Of a stretch of 43,057 nt of DNA, positions 38,462-43,057 are shown in pieces. Source of the DNA: a virus; the IMG/VR virus record IMGVR_UViG_3300028298_000012, positions 1 through 43,057 of that record; one strand, written 5' to 3'. A model generated the notes under the pieces. It saw only the letters and a program-made list of their open reading frames with translations. It did not search any database and was not told the origin of the DNA. The first letter of the stretch is position 1. The number at the start of each line of letters is the position of its first letter. The position numbers were made by a program, and so were the translations under genes.

Positions 38462-39310
38462 ATGAATAAGTTAGTAGCCGTCAAAGCGACCAAACAGGAC
38501 AACATGTGCATCAAGGCTGCCGTCGATGTGATCCGCAGCGTGATGGCGCGCTTCCACGAGGCGAATAAAAAGACGAACGGCACCGCACCGCACATGATCC
38601 TGCAGGTCAACGATACCGACGCGCTGTTCACGATCCAACTGAGCGGATGCCCGCAGTCGCCGGCAAGCGGTCGCACGTTCGACGAGGCATTCGAGACGCT
38701 CTGCAGCAACCCTGACGCAGCCTTCCTCCGCAACCGCGCCAAGACACTCATGGACAAGGCTCAAGACCTCCTAGCTGAAGCATGCAAGATGGAGGGAGCT
38801 ACTCCGCAGCCGACCGCGCAAGATTGCGCAACCGTCGCCTCAGGACTGAAGGCGATGACCGAGGTCGGTCAGGAACGCGATGACAGGACGATGGAATGTA
38901 CAGTGTGCCACAAGGTTAAATACATCAACGACTTCTTCAACTGCGACGTATGCAATTCGTGTGCCGACCATAATGCGACTGTGCAGATCGGCGCTGCCGC
39001 GGCCGAAGCAAGCGAACTTCTTGAGCCGATTTTCAACGTGTTCAGAAAGCCATTCTACGGGACGGCGTATGACATACAGCGCGATATGCCCCAAATAAAA
39101 ACAAGCCGCATTAGAATCTCCAAAGCAATCACGCGCAACATAATGTTTTTCCAGGACATGCTCGGCTTGGAAACAAAGATGCTCTGCGGCGTGACGCACT
39201 ATTCCGCCCCCGGCAAGGAAATAACTTTTCAGGAGGCAACCGCGATCACCCTCAAGAACATGACAATCGCGCCCGTAAGCGCAGCCGCGACGGAAGGCGG
39301 TGCGAAATGA
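38462..39310 (+). CDS. Early protein with zinc-ribbon (first gene of rightward operon)
   Basis: 282 residues from ATG 38462, with AAGGAAGAG upstream; the frame extends to 38372, but that would lie in the promoter. The N-terminal half is helical with a beta part (HMILQVNDTDALFTIQLSG). Residues about 145-170 carry a cysteine cluster (CTVC, then CDVCNSC) typical of a zinc ribbon. The C-terminal half is helical (SEFYG-like FRKPFYGTAYDIQRD). It is the first gene made when the repressor is released. It may be an early regulator or nucleic-acid binder; the family is not recognised. It overlaps the next gene by ATGA. Confidence 0.7.
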   Translation: MNKLVAVKATKQDNMCIKAAVDVIRSVMARFHEANKKTNGTAPHMILQVNDTDALFTIQLSGCPQSPASGRTFDEAFETLCSNPDAAFLRNRAKTLMDKAQDLLAEACKMEGATPQPTAQDCATVASGLKAMTEVGQERDDRTMECTVCHKVKYINDFFNCDVCNSCADHNATVQIGAAAAEASELLEPIFNVFRKPFYGTAYDIQRDMPQIKTSRIRISKAITRNIMFFQDMLGLETKMLCGVTHYSAPGKEITFQEATAITLKNMTIAPVSAAATEGGAK

Positions 39311-39753
39311 ACATCAACGCGATCTATCCGAGGAAGTACGCCATCGGGCAGGACATCGACGGCAAGCAGCCGACGCTCGCCGTCCGGGCGGTGACGCTGG
39401 AGCAGATGGGCGAGAGCGGCACAAAGAAGCCCGTGATCTGGTTCACGGGCGCGAAGAAGGGCGTGGTGCTGAATAAGACCATGGCGCGCGCCATCGCCAA
39501 TATCTACGGGCCGGAGACGGAAAGCTGGGCGGGCAAGTACGTGACGCTGTATTCGGAGCTTGTCCGCGCCTTCGGCGAGGATCATCTGGCGATCCGTGTG
39601 AAGGCCCCGCGTCCCGAGCTGCTGCCGGGCTATGTCGCGCCTGACAACCACAAGCCGGTCGGCTGCGTGACAATCGTCGGCCTGCACAACATCGCCGAGA
39701 CCGTCGAGGAAATCAAAGTCAAGAAAGCGGCACGGGAAGGAGGCGCGGAATGA
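39307..39753 (+). CDS. Conserved phage early protein, possible OB-like DNA-metabolism factor
   Basis: 148 residues, ATGA-coupled on both sides. The pattern KGVVLNKTMARAIANIYG, ETESWAGKYVTLYSELV, LAIRVKAPRPE (LNKT-x-A-x-x-I, then W-x-G-K-x-V/I-x-L-Y, then IRV) recurs in phage early regions next to recombination or replication genes. I know of no proven function for it. The strand-turn spacing could form a small OB-like barrel. It lies before the DHH phosphoesterase, so a link to DNA or nucleotide metabolism is plausible. Confidence 0.65.
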   Translation: MNINAIYPRKYAIGQDIDGKQPTLAVRAVTLEQMGESGTKKPVIWFTGAKKGVVLNKTMARAIANIYGPETESWAGKYVTLYSELVRAFGEDHLAIRVKAPRPELLPGYVAPDNHKPVGCVTIVGLHNIAETVEEIKVKKAAREGGAE

Positions 39754-40778
39754 ACGTGCATTGCTTCTTTCACAAATCCGACCTTGACGGACACTGCAGC
39801 GCGGCTATCGTACGTCTCTGGTGCGACACGCAAGGGCATACCTACGTCCCCCACGGCGTGAACTACGGTGAGCCCATCGACTGGGTCAAGTGGGCCGCAG
39901 GAAACGAAATCGCCGTGATCGTGGACTTCACGCCGGAACAAACGCGGGGCGACATGCCAGCCAGTTCCTACGACATCCTATGCCACATCAACCACACATA
40001 CAATACGCTGATATGGATCGACCACCACGCGACTGCCATCGACGCGGTCACCCGTTCGCAGCAGCTTTCATTGTCAACCTATTCAACGGCCTGTGACTTT
40101 TCAGGTAGACGATGTGATGGCACGGCGGCTTGCGTCCTGGCGTGGAAACATTTCTTCCCTAACCGCGAAATCCCGACGGCCGTGAGCCTGCTCGGGGCTT
40201 ACGATGTCTTCGACCGTAGCAACCCCGAACGCTGGCACATGGACATCCTGCCCTTCCAGTACGGCATGCGGACGCGCGGCACGCTTCCGGACGGCACGGA
40301 TGAGAAAGGGCTTTGGTACAAGCTTCTCCTGGGGCGCAACGAAGACAAGGAGTCCGGGGCCTACTATGAAATCGGATGGATACAGGCAGAGGGCATCACC
40401 GTGCTGAAATATGAGCGACTGCAGAACGTGAAGACCGCGAAGAGCGCGGCCTACGACTGCACATTCGCGGGCATGCTTTGCTGCGCGATCAACGCGCGGG
40501 GCAACAGTCTCGCCCTGGACGCCTTCGCGCGTCCGGAACACAAGATGCGCATCCTCTGGAGCTTCGACAAAACGAAATGGCGCGTCCACCTCTACGAGAA
40601 CGGGCACGCGGACGTCCACTGCGGCGAGATTGCCAAGCAATTCGGCGGCGGCGGGCACAAGGGCGCGGCGGGGTTTGAGCTTGACTGGAACACTCTTCCG
40701 GCATTTCACCTGATACCCGCAGATAAATACGACGAGGTCATGGCTGTACGCGCAAGCCGTCCAGCCTGCCGAGGATAA
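39750..40778 (+). CDS. DHH/DHHA1-family phosphoesterase
   Basis: 342 residues. The N-terminal DHH domain has FHKSDLDGHCSAAI (D11 and D13 as metal ligands), VIVDFT, and the DHH triad WIDHHATAI (91-93). The C-terminal DHHA1 domain has FGGGGHKGAAGFE (298-310). The two-domain order matches the nanoRNase/phosphodiesterase branch of the DHH superfamily, not full RecJ. Known relatives cleave nano-RNAs, pAp or cyclic dinucleotides with Mn2+. In a phage it could recycle nucleotides or destroy signal nucleotides used in host immunity; the choice is inference. It is ATGA-coupled to the previous gene. Confidence 0.9.
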   Translation: MNVHCFFHKSDLDGHCSAAIVRLWCDTQGHTYVPHGVNYGEPIDWVKWAAGNEIAVIVDFTPEQTRGDMPASSYDILCHINHTYNTLIWIDHHATAIDAVTRSQQLSLSTYSTACDFSGRRCDGTAACVLAWKHFFPNREIPTAVSLLGAYDVFDRSNPERWHMDILPFQYGMRTRGTLPDGTDEKGLWYKLLLGRNEDKESGAYYEIGWIQAEGITVLKYERLQNVKTAKSAAYDCTFAGMLCCAINARGNSLALDAFARPEHKMRILWSFDKTKWRVHLYENGHADVHCGEIAKQFGGGGHKGAAGFELDWNTLPAFHLIPADKYDEVMAVRASRPACRG

Positions 40779-40792
40779 AAGGAGACACCACT

Positions 40793-41026
40793 ATGAGCGC
40801 TATATGTCAATGCACAAACCCAGACATCAACAACAAACACCCAGGAGGGGCCGTGTGCCTGAAATGCCTGTCTTGGTGGCGACCGGAACACGGTAGCGTC
40901 GAACCCGGATCAGGTGCCGCTGAAAAAACACCCGGCAAAAAAAAGGTTGATATTCCGCCGCCAGGGCGCAACGACCCGTGTTATTGCGGGAGCGGAAAAA
41001 AGTATAAAAACTGCTGCAAGCTCTAA
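40793..41026 (+). CDS. SEC-C motif zinc protein
   Basis: 77 residues, ribosome site AAGGAG. Two zinc-binding parts are visible: an N-terminal CQC plus CLKC, and a C-terminal SEC-C motif GRNDPCYCGSGKKYKNCC, the metal-binding tail known from SecA and many stand-alone proteins. A Lys/Pro linker lies between. SEC-C domains bind zinc and mediate contact with proteins or nucleic acids. It lies between the DHH enzyme and small unknown genes, and the partner is unknown. Confidence 0.9.
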   Translation: MSAICQCTNPDINNKHPGGAVCLKCLSWWRPEHGSVEPGSGAAEKTPGKKKVDIPPPGRNDPCYCGSGKKYKNCCKL

Positions 41027-41043
41027 CCAAAGGAGACACACCC

Positions 41044-41280
41044 ATGCCAGCGACAACGACCACAAAAACGATGCCCGCGTATTCGGCTTACAGCCGCGTC
41101 TTCCGTGTCGAGCAGACGACGCGGACGGGGCTGTTTCTGATTATCGGACATGGACGCGGCCATAAGCCTATGTATCTGGAACGACTCGGCTGCCATTCGG
41201 ACGCGGGCGCGGCACAGACCGCACTTGATAACTGGGCGGCACGGTACGGCTTCAAGCCCATCGAACATGGAGGATTCTGA
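41044..41280 (+). CDS. Hypothetical small protein (78 aa)
   Basis: 78 residues, ribosome site AAGGAG before ATG 41044. Thr-rich start, then a strand-rich middle (YSRVFRVEQTTRTGLFLIIG) and a helix (AAQTALDNWAARYGFKP). It has no signal, membrane or metal motif. I do not recognise it. Compact size and place in the early operon suggest a small host-takeover or regulatory factor, but nothing in the sequence says which. Confidence 0.6.
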   Translation: MPATTTTKTMPAYSAYSRVFRVEQTTRTGLFLIIGHGRGHKPMYLERLGCHSDAGAAQTALDNWAARYGFKPIEHGGF

Positions 41281-41283
41281 CAC

Positions 41284-41418
41284 ATGAAAATTCTTAATTA
41301 TCCGGAGCTCGCCGGAGACATCGAACGGAAGCGCAAGGAGCGCAGGACGCGGGTCGAACGCGCGGCGGCATCGCTGTGGTCGGCCATCAGGAGAGGAAAG
41401 AGAAAATGCAAGCGTTAA
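41284..41418 (+). CDS. Small basic protein (44 aa)
   Basis: A short ORF starts at ATG 41284, four bases after the previous stop, and ends at TAA 41416-41418, overlapping the next start at 41406. The product is very basic (ERKRKERRTRVERA, RRGKRKCKR) and helical, like a nucleic-acid-binding peptide. The ribosome site is weak, so it may depend on coupling to the upstream gene. It is moderately likely to be real. Confidence 0.5.
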   Translation: MKILNYPELAGDIERKRKERRTRVERAAASLWSAIRRGKRKCKR

Positions 41419-41753
41419 GCACATCGGTTAATACCGTGCAGGGCTATGAGCCCCTGCTGACACTGGAGGAGGTGTCGAAGCTCATGAAGAAGCCCAAGCG
41501 GTATGTGTCGGGGCTGATCAAGCGCCGCCAGCTTAAGGGCATCAAATTCGGAGGGAACTCCTGGAGAGTGACCCCCGAAGAGTGGAGACGGTTCAAGACC
41601 GCAGCGGAGAACGCGGGCGGGGTGGACGGGTTCCGTCACGCCCGGCCGTCAGGCGGCGTCAGAAAAGGAATGTTCGGCTTCAAACCTCAAAATCAAACTG
41701 AAAGGATACCGAAGAATGAACCGCAAAGCAGCTACCCCGAAGGCCAAGAGTAA
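41406..41753 (+). CDS. Excisionase-like HTH protein
   Basis: 115 residues from ATG 41406, with AGGAAAGAG upstream. Residues about 17-55 (LLTLEEVSKLMKKPKRYVSG, LIKRRQLKGIKFGGNSWRVT then EEWRRF) form the MerR-like winged helix of excisionase/HTH_17 proteins: L-T-x-E-E-V-x-x-x-L, a recognition helix, a wing and the final W-R-V. The C-terminus is disordered and basic. In this temperate phage it could be the excision partner of the integrase or an early regulator. It overlaps the parB-like gene by 38 bases. Confidence 0.75.
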   Translation: MQALSTSVNTVQGYEPLLTLEEVSKLMKKPKRYVSGLIKRRQLKGIKFGGNSWRVTPEEWRRFKTAAENAGGVDGFRHARPSGGVRKGMFGFKPQNQTERIPKNEPQSSYPEGQE

Positions 41754-43057
41754 GACCCCCGGCGCGAAAACAGTCGCGGCCAGCAAGAAGATTCCACCGG
41801 TCAGCGTCAAAGACGCACCGAAGCGCGGACGGCCTGCGAAGGCGACCGCCTTCAAACTTGAAAAGGCTGCCGCATCTAAATCCGCGCTCGCAGTCCCGGC
41901 GCTCACCGGCACGGCCATGATTATGATCCCCGTTGACAGCATCATGCCGTCCCCATTTCAGACCCGCGGCAAGGAGACGGAGGCCGACCTGGCCGGACTC
42001 GCGGACTCGATCAAAGCCAATGGCATCCTGCAGCCGCTGACCGTGCGCCAAGCGGGGACTGACGCGCCGTCAGGGGTCAAGCATGAACTGGTCTTCGGAC
42101 ACCGCCGCCTCGCGGCCGCGAAACTGGCCGGTCTCAAGTGCGTGCCATGTCTGGCGCGCGACATGGACGCCGACCGCGCGCACTTTGCCCATATCATCGA
42201 GAACCTCCAGCGCAAAGATTTGTCGCCCATCGACGAAGCGGATGGCGTCAACGCGCTCACGGAGACGGCGGGCCAAACCGCCCCGCAGATCGCCAAGATG
42301 CTGGGCGTCTCCGAACGCTGGGTCTTCCGGCGCCGCAAGCTCGCGGCCATCATCCCGGAGTGGCGCAAGATCCTCCTCGAGACGAAAGCAGGCCAGCTCT
42401 TCTGCGAACGCCTGGCCGCCTGCCCCGCGCCCCTGCAGAAAGTCCTGCTCAAATCCACCCTGACGAAAGATCCGGATGCGGACCAGATCGGCAGCACCCT
42501 CTGGGAAGCCGGCGCGCGCCCCATCAAGGAGATGCCTTGGAGCAAGAAGCACACGGACTGGTGTTTTGCCTGCCCCAGCGTCATGGATACCCTGAAGACT
42601 TCCGACACGGATCTCGGAGAGGTCGGCTACCAGTTGAGCAACTGCCAGTTTTGCGGCGACCCCGCTTGCCGAGCCGCGAAGGAGAAGTCCTGGATCAAGG
42701 AGCAAGTCGAAGCGTTTGCCAGGGACCCGCATGTCGGCAGCAATAAGCCCAAACTGATCAAGCACGAACACGAAGCCTATAACTCGTGGCAAAAGAGCCC
42801 CGTGCACACAACGAAATTCTGTGTCCCCTACATGATCACCGAGGGGCCGGAAGGGGGCAAGGTTTTCTGGGGCCAGAAGCCCTCTGCGCCCACGGAGCGG
42901 CGCGAGAACAAAGTCCAGCTTCAGCCCGTCCTTCCAGGCAAGAAAGAGGAGTTTGACCGGATTAAGGCCATCCATGAGCTGGTCGAGACGAAAGGGCTTG
43001 ATGTGATCAGCCCGCGTCGCGCCCTTGAACTGGTATTGCTCTATACGCAAAACCATG
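41716..43057 (+). CDS. ParB-like protein with cysteine clusters (runs across contig end)
   Basis: This reading frame is open to the window end and continues at 2-388, giving about 532 residues in all. A Lys/Ala/Pro-rich N-tail (1-70) precedes the ParB/Srx domain: SIMPSPFQTRG near 75, then FGHRRLAAAKLAG (127-139) and ENLQRKDLSPIDEA (162-175). A helix-turn-helix follows (PQIAKMLGVSERWVFRRRKL, about 193-212). Next come cysteine clusters WCFACP (C283, C286) and CQFCGDPAC (C310, C313, C318), probably zinc-binding. Unlike partition ParB, it has no ParA neighbour and sits directly upstream of the primase gene. It is likely a DNA-binding replication or transcription factor, possibly with the CTPase fold of the family. 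Confidence 0.9.
   Translation, partial: MNRKAATPKAKSKTPGAKTVAASKKIPPVSVKDAPKRGRPAKATAFKLEKAAASKSALAVPALTGTAMIMIPVDSIMPSPFQTRGKETEADLAGLADSIKANGILQPLTVRQAGTDAPSGVKHELVFGHRRLAAAKLAGLKCVPCLARDMDADRAHFAHIIENLQRKDLSPIDEADGVNALTETAGQTAPQIAKMLGVSERWVFRRRKLAAIIPEWRKILLETKAGQLFCERLAACPAPLQKVLLKSTLTKDPDADQIGSTLWEAGARPIKEMPWSKKHTDWCFACPSVMDTLKTSDTDLGEVGYQLSNCQFCGDPACRAAKEKSWIKEQVEAFARDPHVGSNKPKLIKHEHEAYNSWQKSPVHTTKFCVPYMITEGPEGGKVFWGQKPSAPTERRENKVQLQPVLPGKKEEFDRIKAIHELVETKGLDVISPRRALELVLLYTQNH
42932..43057. repeat. Right copy of 126-bp terminal direct repeat
   Basis: Identical to bases 6-131; see the left copy. Base 42931 (C) and the bases before it do not match bases 1-5, so the exact overlap is 126 bases. 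Confidence 0.9.

Noticed and set aside
41716-43057. Partition system (ParAB-parS)
   Set aside because: No ParA-type ATPase is visible, and the integrase with attP indicates chromosomal lysogeny.

Overview
The window is the essentially complete, circular genome of a temperate short-tailed phage (podovirus). Bases 6-131 and 42932-43057 are identical, so the contig closes into a circle of about 42,926 bp, and the parB-like gene runs across the junction. Portal, scaffold, capsid, cement protein, tail tube, nozzle and internal virion proteins follow the gene order of T7-like and Bordetella BPP-1-like podoviruses. A tyrosine integrase, a CI-like repressor and a tRNA-derived attachment site show that it can integrate. 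The host is not identifiable from sequence alone. Lipoprotein signals and a periplasm-directed gene cluster suggest a bacterium with two membranes. The host tRNA at the attachment site has a CAU anticodon.

Layout. (1) 38462 to 43057, continuing 1-3807, rightward: early/replication genes. They encode a zinc-ribbon protein, a possible DNA-metabolism protein, a DHH phosphoesterase, a SEC-C zinc protein, an excisionase-like HTH protein, a ParB-like protein with cysteine clusters, a zinc-finger/Toprim primase fused to a helicase, and a small TubC-docking-like protein. (2) 3807-6823: packaging genes (small and large terminase) with small accessory ORFs. (3) 6824-6938: the main non-coding gap in the rightward genes, with two hairpins. 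(4) 6939-12147: head genes. (5) 12154-17579: a collagen-like fibre protein, then a run of small proteins with N-terminal export signals or membrane segments, including a holin-like lysis cassette. (6) 17586-24255: tail tube, nozzle with an inserted domain, and internal virion proteins. (7) 24245-35383: one 3712-residue polyvalent protein that carries an HExxH motif and ParB/DdrB-like, JAB/RadC, ADP-ribosyltransferase-like and phosphoribosyltransferase-like modules.

(8) 35384-38333: lysogeny region. A bidirectional terminator and attP lie beside the leftward integrase. A leftward group follows: repressor, lipoprotein, YodC-like protein and DUF6953-like protein. A strong rightward promoter overlapped by direct-repeat operators (38340-38383) separates this group from the early operon.

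How it fits together: the repressor should shut the rightward promoter in the lysogen. Once that is lifted, almost the whole genome is read rightward as tightly packed genes, many with ATGA/GTGA start-stop overlaps. Most distinctive are the giant modular protein, whose enzyme-like modules are separated by a recurring [IV]RYS motif, and the exported-protein cluster between the fibre and tail-tube genes. I recognise no endolysin and no reverse transcriptase.
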